A DNA stretch of 33,908 bases from JBEKIK01 sp050013075. GTDB taxonomy: Bacteria; Planctomycetota; Planctomycetia; Pirellulales; Thermoguttaceae. The notes beneath the pieces are model-generated. The model saw only the letters and a list, made by a program, of their open reading frames with translations, did no database searches and had not been told where the DNA came from. This document shows positions 23,083 through 30,801 of the stretch, piece after piece. The DNA is taken from NCBI GenBank assembly GCA_050013075.1, contig JBEKFZ010000042.1, positions 1 through 33,908 of the forward strand, in the 5' to 3' direction. Within the stretch, counting starts at the first letter, position 1. Every line of letters begins with the position of its first letter. Made by a program: the position numbers and the translations under genes.

Positions 23083-23619
23083 TCACTCCGCATTTTTGCC
23101 GGCATATCGCTCCGAATGTTCGGCGTGGAGTTTCCAGTTGGCGGCGTACTGATCGGCAAGGATTTTATCGCGGATGACCAGCAGATTTTCGGCGTTGCTA
23201 TGCTCGGCCTGATTGGTGAAATTGAACGAGCCGGTAATCACCACCTGGCCGTCGATAATCATGACTTTATTGTGGGCAATGGCGTGCTCGCTGTCGATCA
23301 AGACCGGCACGCGGGAGTTGTGCAAAAAGTCGGCCTCTGAGTATTTCTCGGTTTTTTTACTGCTGTCGAGAATAACCTCCACGTGCACGCCCCTTTTATG
23401 TGCCTCGACGACGGCCTTGGCGATCGGGGCCGAGGTGAAACTATAGGCCTGAATAAGAATGCTCGACTGTGCGGATTCGATTTCCCGGACAATCGCTTCC
23501 GTGCATCCGCCCTTGGGCGAAAAACGCACCTCGATCGGCGGCAACGGCCGGGGAGTATAATCGCACCCCAAGGGGAATAGAATACAAATACAAACCAGAA
23601 AAACAGCTACACGTCGCAT
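23083..23619 (-). CDS. Phospholipase D-like lipoprotein with a single HKD motif (probable nuclease type)
   Basis: This 178-residue protein starts at the ATG at 23619, which has AAGGGA six bases upstream; an ATG at 23634 would add five residues. The N-terminus is a lipoprotein signal, with 'VFLVCICILFPLGCDY' giving a lipobox ending in Cys, so it is probably anchored outside the inner membrane. The PLD domain begins near 'IEVRFSPKGGCTEAIVREIE'. The catalytic motif is 'HNKVMIIDG' (HxKxxxxD) followed by 'TGSFNFTNQAEHSNAENLLV', which is characteristic of Nuc-type single-motif PLD proteins that dimerise. These usually cut DNA or RNA phosphodiester bonds. An exported nuclease could help use or destroy external DNA. 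The gene is convergent with the DUF488 cluster and 67 bases from it, so it need not be related. Confidence 0.83.
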   Translation of the reverse strand: MRRVAVFLVCICILFPLGCDYTPRPLPPIEVRFSPKGGCTEAIVREIESAQSSILIQAYSFTSAPIAKAVVEAHKRGVHVEVILDSSKKTEKYSEADFLHNSRVPVLIDSEHAIAHNKVMIIDGQVVITGSFNFTNQAEHSNAENLLVIRDKILADQYAANWKLHAEHSERYAGKNAE

Positions 23620-23776
23620 TACGATTCCCTTCATGGATAGAATTGATCGAACTTATATAACTTATCACAGAAATATGAAACGCCAAAAGCCCAAAAAATA
23701 ATGTTATAATGTTTATTCTCTTTCGTGTTTTCGATTTTTCGAGTTTTCGTGATTAAAATTGTTATTGTTGTCTCCC

Positions 23777-24460
23777 ATGAATCCTCTAACTTTAACTCGT
23801 GAACAATCGCGGCAAGTCGATCGGCTGGCGGCTGAGCAGTTCGGCCTATCGGGCCTGGTATTGATGGAAAATGCCGGCCGGGGGGTTGCCGACGTGCTGT
23901 GCGGGCTGGGAATCGCCGGCCCGGTGGTTATATGCTGCGGCAAAGGCAACAACGCTGGAGACGGGTTTGTCATCGCCCGGCATCTGGACCTGCGGGGCCA
24001 CGCCGTTCGGGCACTGGTTTGGGCCGAACCTGCGGAATTAACCGGCGACGCGGAAATAAATTTCCGAATATTGAAAAAAATCGCCGTGCCGATAGAGATC
24101 TTCGGCGACCGCCACGATCCTAACCGTCTTGCCGAACTGTTGGCCGGCGCCGCGTGGATTGTTGACGCCCTTTTAGGCACCGGAGCCCGAGGCGAGCCGC
24201 GTCCGCCCCTGGACGCTGTAATAGATCAATTAAACGCGGCGACCGCGCCCAAGCTGGCCGTCGATTTGCCCAGCGGCCTGGATTGTGACACCGGCATCGC
24301 CTCCCGGCACACAATCCGCGCAACCGAGACCTGTACTTTCGTTGCAGCCAAACCCGGCTTTTTTGCCCCCGGCGCCGAAAAATACGTGGGCCGGCTGCAC
24401 GTGTTGGACATCGGCGCCCCGCGCCAAGTTATCGAAAGAGTGTTGAAAGCAAAGGATTAA
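23777..24460 (+). CDS. nnrE: NAD(P)H-hydrate epimerase
   Basis: This 227-residue enzyme interconverts R- and S-forms of hydrated NAD(P)H so that the damaged cofactor can be repaired. It has the YjeF N-terminal-domain landmarks: 'LVLMENAGRGVADVL' (about residues 29-43), 'CGKGNNAGDGFVIARHL' (about 53-69), 'WIVDALLGTGARGEPRPP' and 'LAVDLPSGLDCDTG'. The ADP/ATP-dependent dehydratase domain found in the fused form is absent, so the partner enzyme should be encoded elsewhere. The ATG at 23777 is preferred to an upstream TTG at 23759. The gene is flanked on both sides by TTTCGTG-rich low-complexity sequence (about 23719-23755 and 24569-24604) in the same orientation. Confidence 0.9.
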   Translation: MNPLTLTREQSRQVDRLAAEQFGLSGLVLMENAGRGVADVLCGLGIAGPVVICCGKGNNAGDGFVIARHLDLRGHAVRALVWAEPAELTGDAEINFRILKKIAVPIEIFGDRHDPNRLAELLAGAAWIVDALLGTGARGEPRPPLDAVIDQLNAATAPKLAVDLPSGLDCDTGIASRHTIRATETCTFVAAKPGFFAPGAEKYVGRLHVLDIGAPRQVIERVLKAKD

Positions 24461-24795
24461 GAAAGCAAACAGAGAATAAATTGCCCTAACAATAAAGGTG
24501 CAAATAAATTAATTCACCACGAAAAGGTGGAAGTACGAAAGGACGAAAAAACTTTTATTTTCTGTTTCGTGATTTCGTTATTTCGTGTTTTCGTGATGAA
24601 AATGGTTATGTTAGATGAGTAGTTATTGTTTAATCGCAGTCCACTATTGGGTCTCAGGTAATAAATGTGGGGATATACATTTGCATTTTTGCTAAAAACA
24701 ACGGGAGAAAGCTCCCGGGCTAAACTTTTAATGCGACATTCATTACCTGAGACTCAATAAATAGTAACTATCTTTTTGTTATCCTGTGTTTTCAG
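24461..24795. other. Intergenic stretch with a TTTCGTG hairpin-like repeat and MITE-like element D, no gene seen
   Basis: The first part (about 24515-24604) is a loose inverted repeat: CACGAAAAGG...TACGAAAGGACG on the left against TTTCGTGATTTCGTTATTTC on the right. It resembles in design the CACGGAG element at 971-1183. The second part is copy D (24643-24766). Transcription from nnrE and from the convergent PDZ-protein gene would both run into this region. Confidence 0.6.
24643..24766. repeat. MITE-like element copy D (best-preserved terminal inverted repeats)
   Basis: The left end is ACTATTGGGTCTCAGGTAAT and the right end ATTACCTGAGACTCAATAAA followed by TAGT. The inverted repeat matches almost perfectly over GTCTCAGGTAATRAATGT, with only a small indel near the outer edge. 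The short centre includes GGGAG-AAAG-CTCCC (24702-24717 region). It differs internally from copies A, B and C, so the ends are conserved while the middle varies. Confidence 0.75.
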
Positions 24796-25533
24796 TTATT
24801 TTTCGTTTTTTTGCGCCTGCGACAATGCGCGCTCCAACTCGTTCACGCGGCGTTCCAGTTCGGCGATGCGGTTCTGCAATTGTTCGATTATTTCACGGTC
24901 GCTTGTAGAATTGATCTTGGCGGGCGGGGACGTTGTTTTAGCGGGCGCAGGCTCGGGCAGAATCAATTCGCCCGGGGGCAAGGGGATCATTTCGGCCGTT
25001 TGACTTACCGGACCAAGCGCGGCAGGAGGGCGGCCAAGGGTTACTTTTTTCTTTTGCGTCGCACCGTCGCGAAGGATGTCAAACTCCACAACATCGGCCG
25101 GCTGGTAAATCCCGAGAATTTCGGTCATGTCGCTCAATTGCCGCACGCGCACGCCCGCCAACGCGGTGACCAGATCTTGTTTTCGCAACCCGCCCTTTTC
25201 GGCTGGACCGCCCGGACGAACTTCGGTAATCCGTACCCCGCGGCCGCGATCCTTTCGGTCGTCGGCCGTTAAGCCGAGATAAACCGGCATGGGGCTATTG
25301 GATGTCGATATATTGTCGGGGGATGGCGCAAGCGGTGGCGCTTGAGCGGATGACGCAGGTGTAGTAGTCGGAGAACGGTAGGCCGAACCGCCTTCCTGCG
25401 ATGGACTCACACGCTGACGGATCTGCTGCTCCAGCCGGTCCAAAGTCGTCTGGGCCAAAACTGCGCTTCCCAGGACAAAATTAAATAACAGCAAGGCCAT
25501 AAGCCGGATAAGAGTTGAAGTTGACTGTCCCAT
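24796..25533 (-). CDS. Exported PDZ-domain protein with C-terminal coiled coil
   Basis: The preferred ATG at 25533 gives 245 residues; the frame is open ten residues further, to 25563. An N-terminal signal-like segment, 'LIRLMALLLFNFVLGSAVLA', is followed by a linker rich in Pro/Ser/Thr (about 40-80). A PDZ domain follows (about 82-165) with 'VYLGLTADDRKDRGRGVRIT', 'GGPAEKGGLRKQDLVTALAG' and 'DVVEFDILRDG'. The C-terminus is a heptad-patterned coiled coil, 'IIEQLQNRIAELERRVNELE'. No protease domain is present, so it is a binding or scaffold protein rather than an HtrA-type protease. It would act outside the cytoplasmic membrane, perhaps as an oligomer through the coiled coil. Its partner is unknown. 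Confidence 0.78.
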   Translation of the reverse strand: MGQSTSTLIRLMALLLFNFVLGSAVLAQTTLDRLEQQIRQRVSPSQEGGSAYRSPTTTPASSAQAPPLAPSPDNISTSNSPMPVYLGLTADDRKDRGRGVRITEVRPGGPAEKGGLRKQDLVTALAGVRVRQLSDMTEILGIYQPADVVEFDILRDGATQKKKVTLGRPPAALGPVSQTAEMIPLPPGELILPEPAPAKTTSPPAKINSTSDREIIEQLQNRIAELERRVNELERALSQAQKNEK

Positions 25534-25647
25534 TTTAATAATCTCCCAATCTTTTTCCCTCACATACCCCCTACTGCCATTAATTATAGCAATTTTTTAT
25601 CCGTAAGTTGACTAACATTAGTCGTTAATTTAAGGTATCTTTCCGCC

Positions 25648-26598
25648 ATGGTCTCCGATAATTCTCAATCCGTGCTAATTTGTCCGGTTTTGCCCGAGGA
25701 TCGGTCCGCGGCGCTCGATCTGACATTTATCCGTTTGCCGTCCGAGGAGCGCGGTCGGCAAATCGAAACGATTTTATCGGCGTCGGCGGCCGACAAACTT
25801 CCCTGGGAGGGTTTGATGGGGGCTTATCGGAGCGGCCGGTTGGTGGGATCGATTTTTTCACAAATTCTGCCCGGTAAAAGTGCCCAAGTCTGGTTGCCGC
25901 GTTTGCTGCAAAACGAGGCAACAAGTACCGCGATTGTCCTATTGCGGGCCACGGTCGGACGGCTTGATCGCCAGGTTCGCATGGCACAAATCTTGATGGA
26001 GACAGTCACTGCGGAGGAAGAAAATATTTTGTGCAAGGGGGGATTTGATTATCTAACCGACTTGCTTTACCTGGTCTGCCAAGAAGATGATTTTCCTCTT
26101 GCTCTTTTGCCATGTCCGTTGGAATTCGAGGCTTATAATTCTCAAAATCACGATCGATTGGCACGAATTGTCGATGCCACTTATCAGGATACTCTCGATT
26201 GCCCAAAACTCAACCAGGTACGTCAATTGGACGACGTGCTTGCGGGCTATCGGGCGACTGGGGAATTTTCGCCTGGCCGTTGGCTGATCGTGTGTTATGA
26301 AAATCGCGACGTGGGTTGTCTTCTGCTGGCCGATCACCCCAGATACGAGAACATGGAATTGGTGTATATGGGCGTAATTCCCGCGGTTCGGGGGCGGCAT
26401 TGGGGTACGGACATTGCACGCCATGCACAATGGGTAGCCAGGCAAGCGGGCCGGCTACGGTTGGTGTTGGCCGTGGATGCTTCCAATCTTCCGGCGATCG
26501 AAATGTATGCATCAGTGGGATTTCGGACCTGGGATCAGCGCCGGGTTTATTATCAAATTTTTTCAACAAGAGATTCTTTACCGGCGGCAAGTCTATAA
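25648..26598 (+). CDS. GNAT-family N-acetyltransferase, two-domain
   Basis: This is a 316-residue protein. The C-terminal half has the acetyl-CoA-binding GNAT core: 'MELVYMGVIPAVRGRHWGTD' with the R-G-x-x-(W)G turn (about residues 235-252), 'RLRLVLAVDASNLPAIEMY' and 'ASVGFRTWDQRRVYY'. The N-terminal half (about 1-150) looks like a degenerate second GNAT repeat ('VWLPRLLQNEATSTAIVLLR' to 'GGFDYLTDLLYLV'), an architecture shared with mycothiol synthase-like and other double-GNAT enzymes. The acceptor substrate cannot be told from sequence. The ATG at 25648 is well placed. The gene precedes dnaA on the same strand but is separated by 376 bases containing a separate promoter. Confidence 0.78.
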   Translation: MVSDNSQSVLICPVLPEDRSAALDLTFIRLPSEERGRQIETILSASAADKLPWEGLMGAYRSGRLVGSIFSQILPGKSAQVWLPRLLQNEATSTAIVLLRATVGRLDRQVRMAQILMETVTAEEENILCKGGFDYLTDLLYLVCQEDDFPLALLPCPLEFEAYNSQNHDRLARIVDATYQDTLDCPKLNQVRQLDDVLAGYRATGEFSPGRWLIVCYENRDVGCLLLADHPRYENMELVYMGVIPAVRGRHWGTDIARHAQWVARQAGRLRLVLAVDASNLPAIEMYASVGFRTWDQRRVYYQIFSTRDSLPAASL

Positions 26599-26974
26599 GT
26601 GGAAATAGCTTTAGCGTATCAATCGCCTTTTCGGCGAGCGCTTGGCACGCTCGGTTTGAACAGGTTTTCCACGATCAAGAGGGCATAAACCAGGGGTTAT
26701 AAATGTATTTTTTTAGCGATAATGTGGAATTTTCCCACGATTTATGCTTAAGGGTCCGCCAAGAAAAAAAATTGGGCTGGAATGTCCGGGGGCCTTTGAC
26801 ATCGTTGCTAGCAAGGGTAGAATCAGTCTCTCGCGTGTTACTTAACAAGGGAACCAAGGCGGCGTCTGCCGTTGCAGCGAGCGCCACTATCTCCGACATC
26901 ATTCCAAGTTTGTTTGCTTCGATAAACTTGTTTCGGACGTCCGGAAGATAGTGCGCACTAGGGACGAGTAGGAA
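26599..26974 (+). other. dnaA upstream region, no gene seen
   Basis: This stretch is non-coding in my reading, although an 82-codon frame at 26703-26951 exists. It holds the dnaA promoter (26796-26823) and an AT-rich patch (about 26690-26770). It also has TTTTCCACG (26667-26675) and TGTGGAATT (26723-26731), both only approximate DnaA boxes (8/9 and 7/9 to TTWTNCACA). These could allow DnaA to regulate its own gene, but there are too few and they are too weak to call an origin. Confidence 0.5.
26796..26823 (+). promoter_or_regulatory. Strong sigma-70-type promoter of dnaA
   Basis: A perfect -35 TTGACA (26796-26801), a 16-base spacer and the -10 TAGAAT (26818-26823) make the best housekeeping promoter in the window. 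Transcription would start near 26830, giving a leader of about 145 bases before the GTG start at 26975. Confidence 0.65.
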
Positions 26975-28423
26975 GTGACCAGGGACGATATGGAGATCGT
27001 GTCGGCTTTGTGCAAGTCACTGGGCGACAAGGTCGGACAAAAACGCTTTGATTTGTGGTTTGGCGCCGGCACGCGCATCGACTACGACGGCCGGTCGCTG
27101 TTGGTCGGGGCGCCGAACCAATGCTTCCGCGATTGGATATCCGGCAACTTCCGCCGGCAAATCGAGGAAGCCTGCGTTGAAGTGTTGGGACATTGTCCGG
27201 CCATCGACTTCCATATCGACACCGAGGCGACGGACCACAAGGATCGACCAATGTCCGATTCCCGGAACGCTAAAAGCGGCACTTCCACGGCCCGCGCTGC
27301 GGGTCCGACGCAGACGGTCATCCCCATGCCTGTGCCCTTGGAGAATCCGCCCGCCAAAACCGCCGAATACGCCGCCCCTTCCTCCGGGCGCAAATTTGCC
27401 ACATTGGAAACTTTTGTGGCGGGCTATCCGAACCGGCTCGCCTTGGCCTCGGCCGAAATGGTCGTCCGCCAAATGGGTCAAATCAACCCCTTGCTCTTTT
27501 TCGGACCGAGCAGCGTGGGCAAAACCCATTTGCTGGAAGGCATTTGGACCGCCGCGCGAAAAAGCTCCCGCAATCTATCGGCCGTGTATCTTTCGGCGGA
27601 ACAATTCACCAGCCATTTCCTCGAGGCCCTAAGGGGCAGCGGATTGCCCAGCTTCCGCCGCAAATATCGCGGCATGGGACTGCTTATCATCGACGACCTG
27701 CAATTTTTCGTGGGTAAACGGGCCACGCAGGTCGAGTTGCTGCACACCGTCGATACACTTATGCGCGATCGGCGGCAATTGGTCTTCGCGGCCGATCGCT
27801 CACCCGCCGAACTGGCCGAATTAGGCCCGGAATTGACCACCCGCCTGGCCAGCGGCATGGTCTGCCGCATTGAAACCCCGGACTATGCCACCCGCTTGGG
27901 TATTGTCGCGCAGTTGGCCCGGCGAATGAAATTGCAAGTACCGGCCGAGGTGCAGGAGTTCGTCGCCTCGCGATTGACCAACCACGCCCGGGAACTATCC
28001 GGCGCCCTGTGCCGATTGCAGGCCACCGTCGAAGCGCTTGGCAAACCGATCACACTCGCCATGGCCGAAGATGCGCTGCGGGAAATGATTCACGACAGCA
28101 CCCGCATGGTCCGCCTGGGCGACATCGAAAAGGCCGTTTGTCAGGCATTCGGCCTGGAACCCCAAAGCCTGCAAGCCGACGACAAATCGAAGAGCATCAG
28201 CCACCCGCGGATGCTGGCTATGTGGCTGGCGCGCAAGCATACCCGGGCGGCGTTAAGCGAAATCGGCCGCTACTTCGGCCGGCGCAGCCACAGCACCGTG
28301 GTCTCGGCCCAAAAACGCGTGGATCGCTGGGTGGCCTGCGGGAGTTCCATCGACCTGGCCGAGCGGGCCTGGGCCGTGGACGAGGCCATCCGCCACGTCG
28401 AACGCCATTTGGCGGCGGGTTAA
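26975..28423 (+). CDS. dnaA: Chromosomal replication initiator protein DnaA
   Basis: This 482-residue protein binds DnaA boxes and opens the replication origin. I use the GTG start at 26975; an ATG at 26990 is an alternative. Domain I is visible at the N-terminus ('LGDKVGQKRFDLWF', 'LLVGAPNQCFRDWI'). A variable domain II (about 85-140) is followed by the AAA+ domain III with Walker A 'FFGPSSVGKTHLLEG' (about 175-189), Walker B 'LLIIDDLQFF' (about 235-244) and 'LTTRLASGMVCRIETPD', where the Arg corresponds to the conserved LxSR motif. Domain IV has the DNA-binding signature 'LSEIGRYFGRRSHSTVVSA' (about 425-443). The usual neighbour dnaN is absent and no clear oriC is next to it. The context (GNAT upstream, secreted protein downstream) is unlike the classic dnaA region, as is common in planctomycetes. 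Confidence 0.92.
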   Translation: MTRDDMEIVSALCKSLGDKVGQKRFDLWFGAGTRIDYDGRSLLVGAPNQCFRDWISGNFRRQIEEACVEVLGHCPAIDFHIDTEATDHKDRPMSDSRNAKSGTSTARAAGPTQTVIPMPVPLENPPAKTAEYAAPSSGRKFATLETFVAGYPNRLALASAEMVVRQMGQINPLLFFGPSSVGKTHLLEGIWTAARKSSRNLSAVYLSAEQFTSHFLEALRGSGLPSFRRKYRGMGLLIIDDLQFFVGKRATQVELLHTVDTLMRDRRQLVFAADRSPAELAELGPELTTRLASGMVCRIETPDYATRLGIVAQLARRMKLQVPAEVQEFVASRLTNHARELSGALCRLQATVEALGKPITLAMAEDALREMIHDSTRMVRLGDIEKAVCQAFGLEPQSLQADDKSKSISHPRMLAMWLARKHTRAALSEIGRYFGRRSHSTVVSAQKRVDRWVACGSSIDLAERAWAVDEAIRHVERHLAAG

Positions 28424-28569
28424 TGCAATCATTTGTTAACAATCCGCTTGCGGTTTCGCAATAGCCAACAAAATGTCGTTTTCCTGAAGTAATTGCCATC
28501 TTAAACATGTGTTAAACCCATGTTTGCATGAAAAATTAGTAGAAGGAAATTTCATGCTCTTTGCCCATA

Positions 28570-28599
28570 TTGACATGCTACAGTAGCACGCAGGATAAT
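28570..28599 (+). promoter_or_regulatory. Promoter of the secreted repeat protein with a perfect palindrome in the spacer
   Basis: TTGACA (28570-28575), an 18-base spacer and GATAAT (28594-28599) form a plausible sigma-70 promoter 82 bases before the ATG at 28682. The spacer contains the perfect palindrome TGCTAC-A-GTAGCA (28576-28588). A repressor bound there would block RNA polymerase, so this is a good operator candidate for an unidentified regulator. The gene also has AAAGGA at good distance from its start. Confidence 0.55.
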
Positions 28600-28681
28600 G
28601 TCCACATTGCAATCTGCTCGAAAACAAGTCGAAACCTGTTAGGAAATAATTCGCACCCAAATAAATCGAAAGGACAAGTAA

Positions 28682-29455
28682 ATGAAAAGAACCGCACTAA
28701 CCGCAGCCATTGTATTTTATTTTGCTAGTTCTTGTATACTCAACGCCCAGGAAAAAGCGGCGCCTGCGGCGCAAAAACCGGCTGAATCGCCGGCTAAAGA
28801 TGCAGAGAAGAAGGAAGCCAAGAAGGAAGAAAGCAAATCGAAAATCGCCGGGAAGTGGGAAGGAAAAATCACCCGCCAGAATGGCGAAGAATTGAAACTT
28901 GTTTATACCTTCAAGGTCGACGGCGAGAAATTGACCGGCTCCGTCGAATCGCCCATGGGTGAACTTAAGATTGATGACGGCAAGGCCAAAGGCGACGAGC
29001 TTTCCTTTAAAGTAGACATCAACGGCGGCGTCACGGAATACCAGGGAAAGCTTTCGGACAATAAAATCAAAATGAAATCCAAGGGGCCCCGGGGCGAAAG
29101 GGAAATAACCCTGTCCCGGGTTGTGGACATCAACGGCCGCTGGCTTAGCAAATTCGAGACTCCGGATGGAGACTCCATGGAAATCACATTCACCTTCAAG
29201 GTGGAAGGCGATAAACTTACCGGCAAAGTCGAATCGCCGATGGGAGAATTGGAAATGACCAACGGCAAGGTCAAAGGCAACGAGTTCTCCTTCGACGTAG
29301 ACTTGGGCGGCAACACCATCGGTCACGATTGCAAAATATCCGGCGATGAAATCAAAATGAAAATCAAGGGTTTTGGCGGGGATGGGGATGATGAATCGCA
29401 ACCCAGAAGGGAATTCACCCTCAAACGCGCCCCGGCAAAACAACCCAAACTTTAA
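28682..29455 (+). CDS. Secreted protein with two tandem beta-rich repeats, unknown function
   Basis: This 257-residue protein has a signal peptide, 'RTALTAAIVFYFASSCILNA', followed by an Ala/Lys/Glu-rich linker (about 22-58). Two homologous repeats of about 90 residues follow (about 59-147 and 148-250). Both share the order G-W/KW, 'YTFKVDGEKLTGSVESPMGEL' or its counterpart 'FTFKVEGDKLTGKVESPMGE', 'GKAKGDELSFKVDI' or 'GKVKGNEFSFDVDL', then 'NKIKMKSKG' or 'DEIKMKIKG'. Such repeats are common in exported planctomycete proteins of unknown role and probably form small beta-barrels or sandwiches. The protein is strongly charged, with many Lys and Asp/Glu. The start at 28682 has AAAGGA upstream. 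It stands alone behind its own promoter. Confidence 0.75.
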   Translation: MKRTALTAAIVFYFASSCILNAQEKAAPAAQKPAESPAKDAEKKEAKKEESKSKIAGKWEGKITRQNGEELKLVYTFKVDGEKLTGSVESPMGELKIDDGKAKGDELSFKVDINGGVTEYQGKLSDNKIKMKSKGPRGEREITLSRVVDINGRWLSKFETPDGDSMEITFTFKVEGDKLTGKVESPMGELEMTNGKVKGNEFSFDVDLGGNTIGHDCKISGDEIKMKIKGFGGDGDDESQPRREFTLKRAPAKQPKL

Positions 29456-29548
29456 ATGCTTATGTACTTTTTTCTAGCCCAGTTTACGCCTGGGACTGGT
29501 AGAATTCCGCGATCTCTTTCATGTAGACCCTTTTGGGGCGACTGATGC

Positions 29549-30712
29549 TTATCGCACCCGCCCCATGTAGCGGAGGAATTCGGTATCCAGCTTTTTGATG
29601 TCGCCGAATGCCTGTTGGAACTCGTTCAGCCGGGTTTCGGGCGAATCGCGCAAAAGCGGTTTTTTCTTGGATAGCATCCGCAGATAAGCGATATATTCCT
29701 TGGGATGCTGTTTGATGAGAAAATACGTCAAGGCCCAGGCCTCGGCGTATGCGTCGGAAATTTGTTTGAGGTCGTGCAACCGTTTGTCGGCAGTGATGAG
29801 CGTGGAGAGCGAATCGGCCGGCCGGCGAGAAAGATACTTCTGGAATTGTTCCAGTCGAACCCGATTAATAGCCCCAATGCCGCTCCAGCCGCCCTTTTGA
29901 CCGTTTAGATCGGGCGTTTCAAAATACATTGCGATGCCTTCGCTGAACCAGACCGGACAATCGCTCAGCCGGGTGTGCAGCCCGCAATTGAAGGCGATTT
30001 GATGCGTCGCTTCATGAACAATGGTCGAGACGGTCTGCAAGGCCTCGGGCCGGGCCAGGATTTGATTGATCTGTGCGCCCGTGCTGATGTGGACCGACGG
30101 CCGGCTGGCCGAGGCCGCGCCGGTCAAATCGTACATCGTCATCCGGTTCGTAGCCAGGTTGAAATACCCGACGATCGATTCGCCCGCATCGCCCAAGTCG
30201 GCCCGGGTAAACTTCAGGTACGCCTGTTTGTCGGCGAATATGACGGCCACCAGCGGAAACTCCGGTTCGGCCAGATCGAATCCCTTATGCGACCAATCAT
30301 TGGTAAAGGCCATGAACAGCCGCTCGAAAAGCGAACCGCACCACTGGGCATAAGTTCTGGAAGTATTGTAAAAAATCAAATAGTGCTTGTACCGGTTGAC
30401 GGGCAAGACCTCGAAATTGTTTGGCAATTCGGCCAACAGGCGTTTGGCCATTTCCTCGCGGGTAAATGGCGCGAAAGGCTCGGCGTCGCTGGTGTGCTTG
30501 ATCAGCTCCTCCGGCGTAATCGCCCTGATCAGGCCGTCCCGGGCCAGCAGCAATAATCCGCCGTCCTGAGCGGTGATCAACAACCGGCCGCTTAAGGTAA
30601 TTTCCCGGCCGTTGTGCCGGAAGGTGACTTGATCCATGCCCCAGACCGCGACGGTCCAGCCGAGAAAGATCGCTGCTGAAAACAAAGTGCGATTGAGATT
30701 CATTGGCGCCAT
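29549..30712 (-). CDS. DUF1570 domain protein, exported zinc peptidase-like
   Basis: This is a 387-residue protein with an N-terminal signal, 'TLFSAAIFLGWTVAVWG'. Start codons at 30712 and 30703 are both possible. A short beta domain follows ('VTFRHNGREITLSGRLLIT'), then an alpha/beta region, and the DUF1570 core with 'STIVHEATHQIAFNCGLHTR' and 'PVWFSEGIAMYFETPDLNG' (about residues 235-275). The HExxH helix followed by a Glu-containing segment (E-G-x-A-x-x-F-E) is the gluzincin metallopeptidase pattern, so zinc and hydrolytic activity are likely although untested for the family. DUF1570 proteins are frequent in planctomycetes. A GC-rich hairpin GGCACAC/GTGTGCC lies between it and the ABC permease gene (about 30748-30764). 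Confidence 0.83.
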   Translation of the reverse strand: MAPMNLNRTLFSAAIFLGWTVAVWGMDQVTFRHNGREITLSGRLLITAQDGGLLLLARDGLIRAITPEELIKHTSDAEPFAPFTREEMAKRLLAELPNNFEVLPVNRYKHYLIFYNTSRTYAQWCGSLFERLFMAFTNDWSHKGFDLAEPEFPLVAVIFADKQAYLKFTRADLGDAGESIVGYFNLATNRMTMYDLTGAASASRPSVHISTGAQINQILARPEALQTVSTIVHEATHQIAFNCGLHTRLSDCPVWFSEGIAMYFETPDLNGQKGGWSGIGAINRVRLEQFQKYLSRRPADSLSTLITADKRLHDLKQISDAYAEAWALTYFLIKQHPKEYIAYLRMLSKKKPLLRDSPETRLNEFQQAFGDIKKLDTEFLRYMGRVR

Positions 30713-30801
30713 CTATTCATTATACTTGAAGGAATTAAGAAAGTAGTAGGCACACGCCGTGTGCCTGCTGCGAACTGCCGGGGTTTTACGGATTATTCCG
30801 T

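Noticed and set aside
26703..26951. 82-codon plus-strand frame before dnaA
   Set aside because: It spans a strong promoter match and has no recognisable features; probably non-coding.
26599..26974. oriC next to dnaA
   Set aside because: Only two or three imperfect DnaA-box-like 9-mers and no AT-rich 13-mer array; not enough to call an origin.
28697..29443. 248-codon minus-strand frame opposite the secreted repeat protein
   Set aside because: The sense frame has a signal peptide, a ribosome-binding site, a promoter and a two-fold protein repeat; the antisense frame has none of these.
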